Shown piece after piece: positions 12,329-24,990 of a DNA stretch of 64,000 nucleotides. The stretch comes from Dryomyza anilis (lineage: Eukaryota; Arthropoda; Insecta; Diptera; Dryomyzidae). The translations under genes were made by a program, and so were the position numbers. Every line of letters begins with the position of its first letter. The first letter of the stretch is position 1. The notes beneath the pieces were generated by a model. The model had not been told where the DNA came from. It did not search any database and worked only from the letters and a program-made list of their open reading frames with translations. The stretch spans positions 6,786,659 through 6,850,658 of the forward strand of contig OX638135.1 in assembly GCA_951804985.1 (NCBI GenBank), given 5' to 3'.

Positions 12329-15300
12329 GATCACAAGATCACAAGATCACAAAGATCTAAAGACCAAAAAGATCAAAAAGATCAAAGAGATCAAAAAGAT
12401 CAAAAAGATCAAAAATATCAAAAAGATCCAAAAGATCAAAAAGATCAAAAAGATCAAAAAGATCAAAAAGATCAAAAAGATCAAAAAGATCAAAAATATC
12501 ACAAAGATCTAAAGACCAAAAAGATCAAAAAGATCAAAGAGATCAAAAAGATCAAAAAGATCAAAGAGATCAAAAAGATCAAAAAGATCAAAAATATCAA
12601 AAAGATCAAAAAGATCAAAAAGATCAAAAAGATCAAAAAGATCTAAATGATCAAAAAGATCAAAAAGATCAAAAAGATCAAAAAGATCAAAAAGATCACA
12701 AGATCACAAAGATCTAAAGACCAAAAAGATCAAAAAGATCAAAGAGATCACAAAGATCTAAAGACCAAAAAGATCAAAAAGATCAAAGAGATCAAAAAGA
12801 TCAAAAAGATCAAAAAGATAAAAAATATCAAAAAGATCACAAAGATCTAAAGACCAAAAAGATCAAAAAGATCAACAAGATCAACAAGATCAAAAAGATC
12901 AAAAAGATCAAAAAGATCAAAAAGATCAAAAAGATCAAAAAGATCAAAAAGATCAAAAAGATCAAAAAGATCAAAAAGATCAAAAAGATCAAAAAGATCA
13001 AAAAGATCAAAAAGATCAAAAAGATCAAAAAGATCAAAAATATCAAAAATATCAAAAATATCAAAAAGATCAAAAAGATCAAAAAGATCAAAAAGATCAA
13101 AAAGATCAAAAAGATCAAAAAGATCAAAAAGATCAAAAAGATCAAAAAGATCAAAAAGATCAAAAAGATCAAAAAAATCAAAGAGATCAAAAAGATCAAA
13201 AAAATCAAAGAGATCAAAAAAATCAAAAAAATCAAAAAGATCAAAAACATCAAAAACATCAAAAAGATCAAAAAGATCAAAAAGATCAAAAAGATCAAAA
13301 AGATCAAAAAGATCAAAAAGATCAAAAAGATCAAAAAGATCAAAAAGATCAAAAAGATCAAAAAGATCAAAAAGATCAAAAAGATCAAAAAGATCAAAAA
13401 GATCAAAAAGATGAAAAAGATCAAAAATATCAAAAATATCAAAAAGATCAAAAAGATCTAAAGACCAAAAAGATCAAAAAGATCACAAGATCACAAAGAT
13501 CTAAAGACCAAAAAGATCAAAAAGATCAAAGACCAAAAAGATCAAAAAGATCAAAGAGATCAAAAAGATCAAAAAGATCAAAGAGATCAAAAAGATCAAA
13601 AAGATCAAAAATATCAAAAAGATCAAAAAGATCAAAAAGATCAAAAAGATCAAAAAGACCAAAAAGATCAAAAAGATCAAAAAGATCAAAAAGATCAAAA
13701 AGATCAAAAAGATCAAAAAGATCAAAAAGATCAAAAAGATCAAAAAGATCAAAAAGATCAAAAAGATCAAAAAGATCAAAAAGATCAAAAAGATCAAAAA
13801 GATCAAAAAGATCAAAAAGATCAAAAAGATCAAAAAGATCAAAAAGATCAAAAAGATCAAAAAGATCAAAAAGATCAAAAAGATCAAAAAGATCAAAAAG
13901 ATCAAAAAGATCAAAAAGATCAAAAAGATCAAAAAGATCAAAAAGATCAAAAAGATCAAAAAGATCAAAAAGATCAAAAAGATCAAAAAGATCAAAAAGA
14001 TCAAAAAGATCAAAAAGATCAAAAAGATCAAAAAGATCAAAAAGATCAAAAAGATCAAAAAGATCAAAAAGATCAAAAAGATCAAAAAGATCAAAAAGAT
14101 CAAAAAGATCAAAAAGATCAAAAAGATCAAAAAGATCAAAAAGATCAAAAAGATCAAAAAGATCAAAAAGATCAAAAAGATCAAAAAGATCAAAAAGATC
14201 TAAATGATCAAAAAGATCAAAAAGATCAAAAATATCAAAAAGATCACAAGATCACAAAGATCTAAAGACCAAAAAGATTAAAAAGATCAAAGAGATCAAA
14301 AAGATCAAAAATATCAAAAAGATCAAAAAGATCAAAAAGATCAAAAAGATCAAAAAGATCAAAAAGATCAAAAAGATCAAAAAGATCAAAAAGATCAAAA
14401 AGATCAAAAAGATCAAAAAGATCAAAAAGATCAAAAAGATCAAAAAGATCAAAAAGATCAAAAAGATCAAAAAGATCAAAAAGATCAAAAAGATCAAAAA
14501 GATCAAAAAGATCAAAAAGATCAAAAAGATCAAAAAGATCAAAAAGATCAAAAAGATCAAAAAGATCAAAAAGATCAAAAAGATCAAAAAGATCAAAAAG
14601 ATCAAAAAGATCAAAAAGATCAAAAAGATCAAAAAGATCAAAAAGATCAAAAAGATCAAAAAGATCAAAAAGATCAAAAAGATCAAAAAGATCAAAAAGA
14701 TCAAAAAGATCAAAAAGATCAAAAAGATCAAAAAGATCAAAAAGATCAAAAAGATCAAAAAGATCAAAAAGATCAAAAAGATCAAAAAGATCAAAAAGAT
14801 CAAAAAGATCAAAAAGATCAAAAAGATCAAAAAGATAACAAGATCACAAAGATCTGAAGACCAAAAAGATCAAAGAGATCACAAAGATCTAAAGACCAAA
14901 AAGATCAAAAAGATCAAAGAGATCAAAAAGATAAAAAGAAAAAAAAGATCAAAAAGATCAAAATGATCAAAAAGATCAAAAAGATCAAAATGATCAAAAA
15001 GATCAAAATGATCAAAAAGATCAAAAAGATCAAAAAGATCAAAAAGATCAAAATGATCAAAAAGATCAAAAAGATCAAAAAGATCAAAAAGATCAAAAAG
15101 ATCAAAAAGATCAAAAAGATCAAAAAGATAAAAAGAAAAAAAAGATCAAAAAGATCAAAATGATCAAAAAGATCAAAAAGATCAAAATGATCAAAAAGAT
15201 CAAAATGATCAAAAAGATCAAAAAGATCAAAAAGATCAAAAAGATCAAAAAGATCAAAAAGATCAAAAAGATCAAAAAGATCAAAAAGATCAAAAAGATC

Positions 15301-15442
15301 AAAAAGATCAAAAAGATCAAAAAGATCAAAAAGATCAAAAAGATCAAAAAGATCAAAAAGATCAAAAAGATCAAAAAGATCAAAAAGATCAAAAAGATCA
15401 AAAAGATCAAAAAGATCAAAAAGATCAAAAAGATCAAAAAGA
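12329..15442 (+). repeat. Satellite block order A-B-C-D, third occurrence
   Basis: The marker order of 3245-8281 recurs in shorter form. It begins with the GATCACAA junction (one extra 8-mer) at 12329, then GATCTAAAT near 12641, the GATCAACAA pair near 12871-12891 and the AATCAAAGA/CATCAAAAA cluster near 13164-13260. A B segment with GACCAAAAA near 13655 lacks the GATCAAAAC found elsewhere. Block C (about 14199-14855) keeps the GATAACAA/GATCTGAA ending, and block D has two GATAAAAAG insertions (14930 and 15127). Only one C-D cassette is present here against two at 5.2-8.3 kb. Confidence 0.8.
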
Positions 15443-16640
15443 TCAAAAAGATCTAAAGACCAAAAAGATCAAAGAGATCAAAAAGATCAAAGAGATCAAA
15501 AAGATCAAAAAGATCAAAAATATCAAAAAGATCAAAAAGATCAAAAAGATCAAAAAGATCAAAAAGATCAAAAATATCAAAAAGATCAAAAAAATCAAAA
15601 AGATCAAAAAGATCAAAAAGATCAAAAAGATCAATAAGATCAAAAAGATCTAAATGATCAAAAAGATCAAAAAGATCAAAAAGATCACAAGATCACAAAG
15701 ATCTAAAGACCAAAAAGATCAAAAAGATCAAAGAGATCAAAAAGATCAAAAATATCAAAAAGATCAAAAAGATCAAAAATATCAAAAAGATCAAAAAGAT
15801 CACAAAGATCTAAAGATCTAAAAGATCTAAAGACCAAAAAGATCAAAGAGATCAAAAAGATCAAAAAGATCAAAGAGATCAAAATGATCAAAAAGATCAA
15901 AAAGATCAAAAAGATCAAAAAGATCAAAAATATCAAAAAGATCACAAAGATCTAAAGATCTAAAAGATCTAAAGACCAAAAAGATCAAAGAGATCAAAAA
16001 GATCAAAAAGATCAAAGAGATCAAAATGATCAAAAAGATCAAAAAGATCAAAAAGATCAAAAAGATCAAAAAGATCAAAAAGATCAAAAAGATCAAAAAG
16101 ATCAAAAAGATCAAAAATATCAAAAAGATCACAAAGATCTAAAGATCTAAAAGATCTAAAGACCAAAAAGATCAAAGAGATCAAAAAGATCAAAAAGATC
16201 AAAGAGATCAAAATGATCAAAAAGATCAAAAAGATCAAAAAGATCAAAAATATCAAAAAGATCACAAAGATCTAAAGATCTAAAAGATCTAAAGACCAAA
16301 AAGATCAAAAAGATCAATGAGATCAAAAAGATCAAAAAGATCAAAAAGATCAAAAAGATCAAAAAGATCAAAAAGATCAAAAAGATCAAAAAGATCAAAA
16401 AGATCAAAAAGATCAAAAAGATCAAAAAGATCAAAAAGATCAAAAATATCAAAAAGATCACAAAGATCTAAAGATCTAAAAGATCTAAAGACCAAAAAGA
16501 TCAAAGAGATCAAAAAGATCAAAAAGATCAAAGAGATCAAAATGATCAAAAAGATCAAAAAGATCAAAAAGATCAAAAAGATCAAAAAGATCAAAAAAGA
16601 TCAAAAAGATCAAAAAGATCAAAAAGATCAAAAAGATCTA
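15443..16640 (+). repeat. Short-period higher-order repeats, about 130-200 bp
   Basis: The first 200 bp matches the start of block E at 8282. From about 15650 a compact cassette repeats at least five times: GATCACAAA, GATCTAAA, GATCTAAAA, GATCTAAA, GACCAAAAA, then GATCAAAGA monomers and usually one GATCAAAAT. Junctions fall near 15802, 15943, 16131, 16264 and 16461, so the spacing alternates between about 135-140 and 190-197 bp. This is the shortest higher-order period in the array. The cassettes differ mainly in the number of canonical monomers. Confidence 0.8.
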
Positions 16641-18092
16641 AAAGTTCAAAAAGATCAAAAAGATCAAAAAGATCAAAAAGATCAAAAAGATCAAAAAGAT
16701 CAAAAAGATCAAAAAGATCAAAAAGATCAAAAAGATCAAAAAGATCAAAAAGATCAAAAAGATCAAAAAGATCAAAAAGATCAAAAAGATCAAAAAGATC
16801 AAAAAGATCAAAAAGATCAAAAAGATCAAAAAGATCAAAAAGATCAAAAAGATCAAAAAGATCAAAAAGATCAAAAAGATCAAAAAGATCAAAAAGATCA
16901 AAAAGATCAAAAAGATCAAAAAGATCAAAAAGATCAAAAAGATCAAAAAGATCTAAAAGATCTAAAAGATCAAAAAGATCTAAAGACCAAAAAGATCAAA
17001 AAGATCATAGAGATCAAAAAGATCAAAAAGATCATAGAGATCAAAAAGATCAAAGAGATCAAAAAGATCAAAAAGATCAAAAAGATCAAAAAGATCAAAA
17101 AGATCAAAAAGATCAAAAAGATCAAAAAGATCAAAAAGATCAAAAAGATCAAAAAGATCAAAAAGATCAAAAAGATCAAAAAGATCAAAAAGATCAAAAA
17201 GATCAAAAAGATCAAAAAGATCAAAAAGATCAAAAAGATCAAAAAGATCAAAAAGATCAAAAAGATCAAAAAGATCAAAAAGATCAAAAAGATCAAAAAG
17301 ATCAAAAAGATCAAAAAGATCAAAAAGATCAAAAAGATCAAAAAGATCAAAAAGATCAAAAAGATCAAAAAGATCAAAAAGATCAAAAAGATCAAAAAGA
17401 TCAAAAAGATCAAAAAGATCAAAAAGATCAAAAAGATCAAAAAGATCAAAAAGATCAAAAAGATCAAAAAGATCAAAAAGATCAAAAAGATCAAAAAGAT
17501 CAAAAAGATCAAAAAGATCAAAAAGATCAAAAAGATCAAAAAGATCAAAAAGATCAAAAAGATCAAAAAGATCAAAAAGATCAAAAAGATCAAAAAGATC
17601 AAAAAGATCAAAAAGATCAAAAAGATCAAAAAGATCAAAAAGATCAAAAAGATCAAAAAGATCAAAAAGATCAAAAAGATCAAAAAGATCAAAAAGATCA
17701 AAAAAATCAAAAAGATCAAAAAGATCTAAAAGATCAAAAAGATCAAAAAGATCAAAAAGATCAAAAAGATCAAAAAGATCAAAAAGATCAAAAAGATCAA
17801 AAAGATCAAAAAGATCAAAAAGATCAAAAAGATCAAAAAGATCAAAAAGATCAAAAAGATCAAAAAGATCAAAAAGATCAAAAAGATCAAAAAGATCAAA
17901 AAGATCAAAAAAGATCAAAAAGATCAAAAAGATCAAAAAGATCAAAAAGATCAAAAAGATCAAAAAGATCAAAAAGATCAAAAAGATCAAAAAGATCAAA
18001 AAGATCAAAAAGATCAAAAAGATCAAAAAGATCAAAAAGATCAAAAAGATCAAAAAGATCAAAAAGATCAAAAAGATCAAAAAGATCAAAAA
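16641..18092 (+). repeat. Nearly homogeneous satellite with block-E junctions
   Basis: Long pure runs are broken near 16951-17030 by GATCTAAAA, GATCTAAAGACC and two GATCATAGA monomers, the same landmarks as in 8282-11081. About 640 bp of pure repeat follows (17059-17698). The stretch ends at 18093 with three GATCACAAA monomers, an unusual all-9-mer form of the junction. Confidence 0.7.
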
Positions 18093-21000
18093 GATCACAA
18101 AGATCACAAAGATCACAAAGATCTAAAGACCAAAAAGATCAAAAAGATCAAAGAGATCAAAAAGATCAAAAAGATCAAAAATATCAAAAAGATCCAAAAG
18201 ATCAAAAAGATCAAAAAGATCAAAAAGATCAAAAAGATCAAAAAGATCAAAAATATCACAAAGATCTAAAGACCAAAAAGATCAAAAAGATCAAAGAGAT
18301 CAAAAAGATCAAAAAGATCAAAGAGATCAAAAAGATCAAAAAGATCAAAAATATCAAAAAGATCAAAAAGATCAAAAAGATCAAAGAGATCTAAATGATC
18401 AAAAAGATCAAAAAGATCAAAAAGATCAAAAAGATCACAAGATCACAAAGATCTAAAGACCAAAAAGATCAAAAAGATCAAAGAGATCACAAAGATCTAA
18501 AGACCAAAAAGATCAAAAAGATCAAAGAGATCAAAAAGATCAAAAATATCAAAAAGATCAAAAAGATAAAAAATATCAAAAAGATCACAAAGATCTAAAG
18601 ACCAAAAAGATCAAAAAGATCAACAAGATCAACAAGATCAACAAGATCAAAAAGATCAAAAAGATCAAAAAGATCAAAAAGATCAAAAAGATCAAAAAGA
18701 TCAAAAAGATCAAAAAGATCAAAAAGATCAAAAAGATCAAAAAGATCAAAAAGATCAAAAAGATCAAAAAGATCAAAAAGATCAAAAATATCAAAAATAT
18801 CAAAAAGATCAAAAAGATCAAAAAGATCAAAAAGATCAAAAAGATCAAAAAGATCAAAAAGATCAAAAAGATCAAAAAGATCAAAAAAATCAAAGAGATC
18901 AAAAAAATCAAAAAGATCAAAAAAATCAAAGAGATCAAAAAAATCAAAAAAATCAAAAAGATCAAAAACATCAAAAAGATCAAAAACATCAAAAAGATCA
19001 AAAAGATCAAAAAGATCAAAAAGATCAAAAAGATCAAAAAGATCAAAAAGATCAAAAAGATCAAAAAGATCAAAAAGATCAAAAAGATCAAAAAGATCAA
19101 AAAGATCAAAAAGATCAAAAAGATCAAAAAGATCAAAAATATCAAAAAGATCAAAAATATCAAAAAGATCAAAAAGATCTAAAGACCAAAAAGATCAAAA
19201 AGATCACAAGATCACAAAGATCTAAAGACCAAAAAGATCAAAAAGATCAAAGAGATCAAAAAGATCAAAAATATCAAAAAGATCAAAAAGATCAAAAAGA
19301 TCAAAAAGATCAAAAAGATCAAAAAGATCAAAAAGATCAAAAAGATCAAAAAGATCAAAAAGATCAAAAAGATCAAAAAGATCAAAAAGATCAAAAAGAT
19401 CAAAAAGATCAAAAAGATCAAAAAGATCAAAAAGATCAAAAAGATCAAAAAGATCAAAAAGATCAAAAAGATCAAAAAGATCAAAAAGATCAAAAAGATC
19501 AAAAAGATCAAAAAGATCAAAAAGATCAAAAAGATCAAAAAGATCAAAAAGATCAAAAAGATCAAAAAGATCAAAAAGATCAAAAAGATCAAAAAGATCA
19601 AAAAGATCAAAAAGATCAAAAAGATCAAAAAGATCAAAAATATCAAAAAGATCAAAAAGATCAAAAAGATCAAAAAGATCAAAAAGATCAAAAAGATCAA
19701 AAAGATCAAAAAGATCAAAAAGATCAAAAAGATCAAAAAGATCAAAAAGATCAAAAAGATCAAAAAGATCAAAAAGATCAAAAAGATCAAAAAGATCAAA
19801 AAGATCAAAAAGATCAAAAAGATCAAAAAGATCAAAAAGATCAAAAAGATCAAAAAGATCAAAAAGATCAAAAAGATCAAAAAGATCTAAATGATCAAAA
19901 AGATCAAAAAGATCAAAAAGATTACAAAGATCTAAAGACCAAAAATATCAAAAAGATCAAAGAGATCAAAAAGATCAAAAAGATCAAAGAGATCAAAAAG
20001 ATCAAAAAGATCAAAAATATCAAAAAGATCAAAAAGATCAAAAAGATCAAAAAGACCAAAAAGATCAAAAAGATCAAAAAGATCAAAAAGATCAAAAAGA
20101 TCAAAAAGATCAAAAAGATCAAAAAGATCAAAAAGATCAAAAAGATCAAAAAGATCAAAAAGATCAAAAAGATCAAAAAGATCAAAAAGATCAAAAAGAT
20201 CAAAAAGATCAAAAAGATCAAAAAGATCAAAAAGATCAAAAAGATCAAAAAGATCAAAAAGATCAAAAAGATCAAAAAGATCAAAAAGATCAAAAAGATC
20301 AAAAAGATCAAAAAGATCAAAAAGATCAAAAAGATCAAAACGATCAAAAAGATCAAAAAGATCAAAAAGATCAAAAAGATCAAAAAGATCAAAAAGATCA
20401 AAAAGATCAAAAAGATCAAAAAGATCAAAAAGATCAAAAAGATCAAAAAGATCAAAAAGATCAAAAAGATCAAAAAGATCAAAAAGATCAAAAAGATCAA
20501 AAAGATCAAAAAGATCAAAAAGATCAAAAAGATCAAAAAGATCAAAAAGATCAAAAAGATCAAAAAGATCAAAAAGATCAAAAAGATCAAAAAGATCAAA
20601 AAGATCAAAAAGATCAAAAAGATCAAAAAGATCAAAAAGATCAAAAAGATCAAAAAGATCAAAAAGATCAAAAAGATCAAAAAGATCAAAAAGATCAAAA
20701 AGATCAAAAAGATCTAAATGATCAAAAAGATCAAAAATATCAAAAAGATCAAAAAGATCACAAGATCACAAAGATCTAAAGACCAAAAAGATCAAAAAGA
20801 TCAAAGAGATCAAAAAGATCAAAAATATCAAAAAGATCAAAAAGATCAAAAAGATCAAAAAGATCAAAAAGATCAAAAAGATCAAAAAGATCAAAAAGAT
20901 CAAAAAGATCAAAAAGATCAAAAAGATCAAAAAGATCAAAAAGATCAAAAAGATCAAAAAGATCAAAAAGATCAAAAAGATCAAAAAGATCAAAAAGATC

Positions 21001-24000
21001 AAAAAGATCAAAAAGATCAAAAAGATCAAAAAGATCAAAAAGATCAAAAAGATCAAAAAGATCAAAAAGATCAAAAAGATCAAAAAGATCAAAAAGATCA
21101 AAAAGATCAAAAAGATCAAAAAGATCAAAAAGATAACAAGATCACAAAGATCTAAAGACCAAAAAGATCAAAAAGATCAAAGAGATCACAAAGATCTAAA
21201 GACCAAAAAGATCAAAAAGATCAAAGAGATCAAAAAGATAAAAAGAAAAAAAAGATCAAAAAGATCAAAATGATCAAAAAGATCAAAAAGATCAAAAAGA
21301 TCAAAATGATCAAAAAGATCAAAATGATCAAAAAGATCAAAAAGATCAAAAAGATCAAAAAGATCAAAATGATCAAAAAGATCAAAAAGATCAAAAAGAT
21401 CAAAAAGATCAAAAAGATAAAAAGAAAAAAAAAGATCAAAATGATCAAAAAGATCAAAATGATCAAAAAGATCCAAAAGATCAAAAAGATCAAAAAGATC
21501 AAAAAGATCAAAAAGATCAAAAAGATCAAAAAGATCAAAAAGATCAAAAAGATCAAAAAGATCAAAAAGATCAAAAAGATCAAAAAGATCAAAAAGATCA
21601 AAAAGATCAAAAAGATCAAAAAGATCAAAAAGATCAAAAAGATCAAAAAGATCAAAAAGATCAAAAAGATCAAAAAGATCAAAAAGATCAAAAAGATCAA
21701 AAAGATCAAAAAGATCAAAAAGATCAAAAAGATCAAAAAGATCAAAAAGATCAAAAAGATCAAAAAGATCAAAAAGATCTAAAAGATCTAAAGACCAAAA
21801 AGATCAAAAAGATCAAAGAGATCAAAAAGATCAAAAAGATCAAAGAGATCAAAAAGATCAAAAAGATCAAAAATATCAAAAAGATCAAAAAGATCAAAAA
21901 GATCAAAAAGATCAAAAAGATCAAAAAGATCAAAAAGATCAAAAAGATCAAAAATATCAAAAAGATCAAAGAGATCAAAAAGATCAAAAAGATCAAAAAG
22001 ATCAAAAAGATCAAAAAGATCAAAAAGATCAAAAAGATCAAAAAGATCAAAAAGATCAAAAAGATCTTAAAGATCAAAAAGATCAAAAAGATCAAAAAGA
22101 TCAAAAAGATCAAAAAGATCAAAAAGATCAAAAAGATCAAAAAGATCAAAAAGATCAAAAAGATCAAAAAGATCAAAAAGATCAAAAAGATCAAAAAGAT
22201 CAAAAAGATTAAAAAGATCAAAAAGATCAAAAAGATCAAAAAGATCAAAAAGATCAAAAAGATCAAAAAGATCAAAAAGATCAAAAAGATCAAAAAGATC
22301 AAAAAGATCAAAAAGATCAAAAAGATCAAAAAGATCAAAAAGATCAAAAAGATCAAAAAGATCAAAAAGATCAAAAAGATCAAAAAGATCAAAAAGATCA
22401 AAAAGATCAAAAAGATCAAAAAGATCAAAAAGATCAAAAAGATCAAAAAGATCAAAAAGATCAAAAAGATCAAAAAGATCAAAAAGATCAAAAAGATCAA
22501 AAAGATCAAAAAGATCAAAAAGATCAAAAAGATCAAAAAGATCAAAAAGATCAAAAAGATCAAAAAGATCAAAAAGATCAAAAAGATCAAAAAGATCAAA
22601 AAGATCAAAAAGATCAAAAAGATCAAAAAGATCAAAAAGATCAAAAAGATCAAAAAGACCAAAAAGATCAAAAAGATCAAAAAGATCAAAAAGATCAAAA
22701 AGATCAAAAAGATCAAAATGATCAAAAAGATCAAAAAGATCAAAAAGATCAAAAAGATCAAAAAGATCAAAAAGATAAAAAGAAAAAAAAGATCAAAAAG
22801 ATCAAAATGATCAAAAAGATCAAAAAGATCAAAATGATCAAAAAGATCAAAATGATCAAAAAGATCAAAAAGATCAAAAAGATCAAAAAGATCAAAAAGA
22901 TCAAAAAGATCAAAAAGATCAAAAAGATCAAAAAGATCAAAAAGATCAAAATGATCAAAAAGATCAAAAAGATCAAAAAGATCACAAAGATCTAAAGACC
23001 AAAAAGATCAAAAAGATCAAAGAGATCAAAAAGATCAAAAAGATCAAAGAGATCAAAAAGATCAAAAAGATCAAAAATATCAAAAAGATCAAAAAGATCA
23101 AAAAGATCAAAAAGACCAAAAAGATCAAAAAGATCAAAAAGATCAAAAAGATCAAAAAGATCAAAAAGATCAAAAAGATCAAAAAGATCAAAAAGATCAA
23201 AAAGATCAAAAAGATCAAAAAGATCAAAAAGATCAAAAAGATCAAAAAGATCAAAAAGATCAAAAAGATCAAAAAGATCAAAAAGATCAAAAAGATCAAA
23301 AAGATCAAAAAGATCAAAAAGATCAAAAAGATCAAAATGATCAAAAAGATCAAAATGATCAAAAAGATCAAAAAGATCAAAAAGATCAAAATGATCAAAA
23401 AGATCAAAAAGATCAAAAAGATCAAAAAGATCAAAAAGATAAAAAGAAAAAAAAAGATCAAAATGATCAAAAAGATCAAAATGATCAAAAAGATCAAAAA
23501 GATCAAAAAGATCAAAAAGATCAAAAAGATCAAAAAGATCAAAAAGATCAAAAAGATCAAAAAGATCAAAAAGATCAAAAAGATCAAAAAGATCAAAAAG
23601 ATCAAAAAGATCAAAAAGATCAAAAAGATCAAAAAGATCAAAAAGATCAAAATGATCAAAAAGATCAAAAAGATCAAAAAGATCAAAAAGATCAAAAAGA
23701 TCAAAAAGATCAAAAAGATCAAAAAGATCTAAATGATCAAAAAGATCAAAAATATCAAAAAGATCACAAGATCACAAAGATCTAAAGACCAAAAAGATCA
23801 AAAAGATCAAAGAGATCAAAAAGATCAAAAATATCAAAAAGATCAAAAAGATCAAAAAGATCAAAAAGATCAAAAAGATCAAAAAGATCAAAAAGATCAA
23901 AAAGATCAAAAAGATCAAAAAGATCAAAAAGATCAAAAAGATCAAAAAGATCAAAAAGATCAAAAAGATCAAAAAGATCAAAAAGATCAAAAAGATCAAA

Positions 24001-24990
24001 AAGATCAAAAAGATCAAAAAGATCAAAAAGATCAAAAAGATCAAAAAGATCAAAAAGATCAAAAAGATCAAAAAGATCAAAAAGATCAAAAAGATCAAAA
24101 AGATCAAAAAGATCAAAAAGATCAAAAAGATCAAAAAGATCAAAAAGATCAAAAAGATCAAAAAGATAACAAGATCACAAAGATCTAAAGACCAAAAAGA
24201 TCAAAAAGATCAAAGAGATCACAAAGATCTAAAGACCAAAAAGATCAAAAAGATCAAAGAGATCAAAAAGATAAAAAGAAAAAAAAGATCAAAAAGATCA
24301 AAATGATCAAAAAGATCAAAAAGATCAAAATGATCAAAATGATCAAAAAGATCAAAATGATCAAAAAGATCAAAAAGATCAAAAAGATCAAAAAGATCAA
24401 AAAGATCAAAATGATCAAAATGATCAAAAAGATCAAAAAGATCAAAAAGATCAAAAAGATCAAAAAGATCAAAAAGATCAAAAAGATAAAAAGAAAAAAA
24501 AGATCAAAAAGATCAAAATGATCAAAAAGATCAAAAAGATCAAAATGATCAAAAAGATCAAAATGATCAAAAAGATCAAAAAGATCAAAGAGATCAAAAA
24601 GATCAAAAAGATCAAAAAGATCAAAAAGATCAAAAAGATCAAAAAGATCAAAAAGATCAAAAAGATCAAAAAGATCAAAAAGATCAAAAAGATCAAAAAG
24701 ATCAAAAAGATCAAAAAGATCAAAAAGATCAAAAAGATCAAAAAGATCAAAAAGATCAAAAAGATCAAAAAGATCAAAAAGATCAAAAAGATCAAAAAGA
24801 TCAAAAAGATCAAAAAGATCAAAAAGATCAAAATGATCAAAAAGATCAAAATGATCAAAAAGATCAAAATGATCAAAAAGATCAAAAAGATCAAAAAGAT
24901 CAAAAAGATCAAAAAGATCAAAAAGATCAAAAAGATCAAAAAGATCAAAAAGATCAAAAAGATCAAAAAAGATCAAAAAGATCAAAAAGA
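18093..24990 (+). repeat. Satellite block order A-B-C-D, fourth occurrence, with extra D-type cassettes
   Basis: Block A starts at 18093, with GATCTAAAT near 18389, three GATCAACAA near 18620-18640 and the AATCAAAGA/CATCAAAAA cluster near 18885-18990. A C-like segment (19212-19880), a B segment with GATCAAAAC near 20335 and a C block (20712-21160) follow. D cassettes with GATAAAAAG and AAAAAAA lie near 21237, 21418, 22774, 23438, 24267 and 24484. In this region C ends with GATCTAAA where the earlier copies have GATCTGAA, so the two groups of C blocks have diverged by a fixed marker. Confidence 0.75.
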
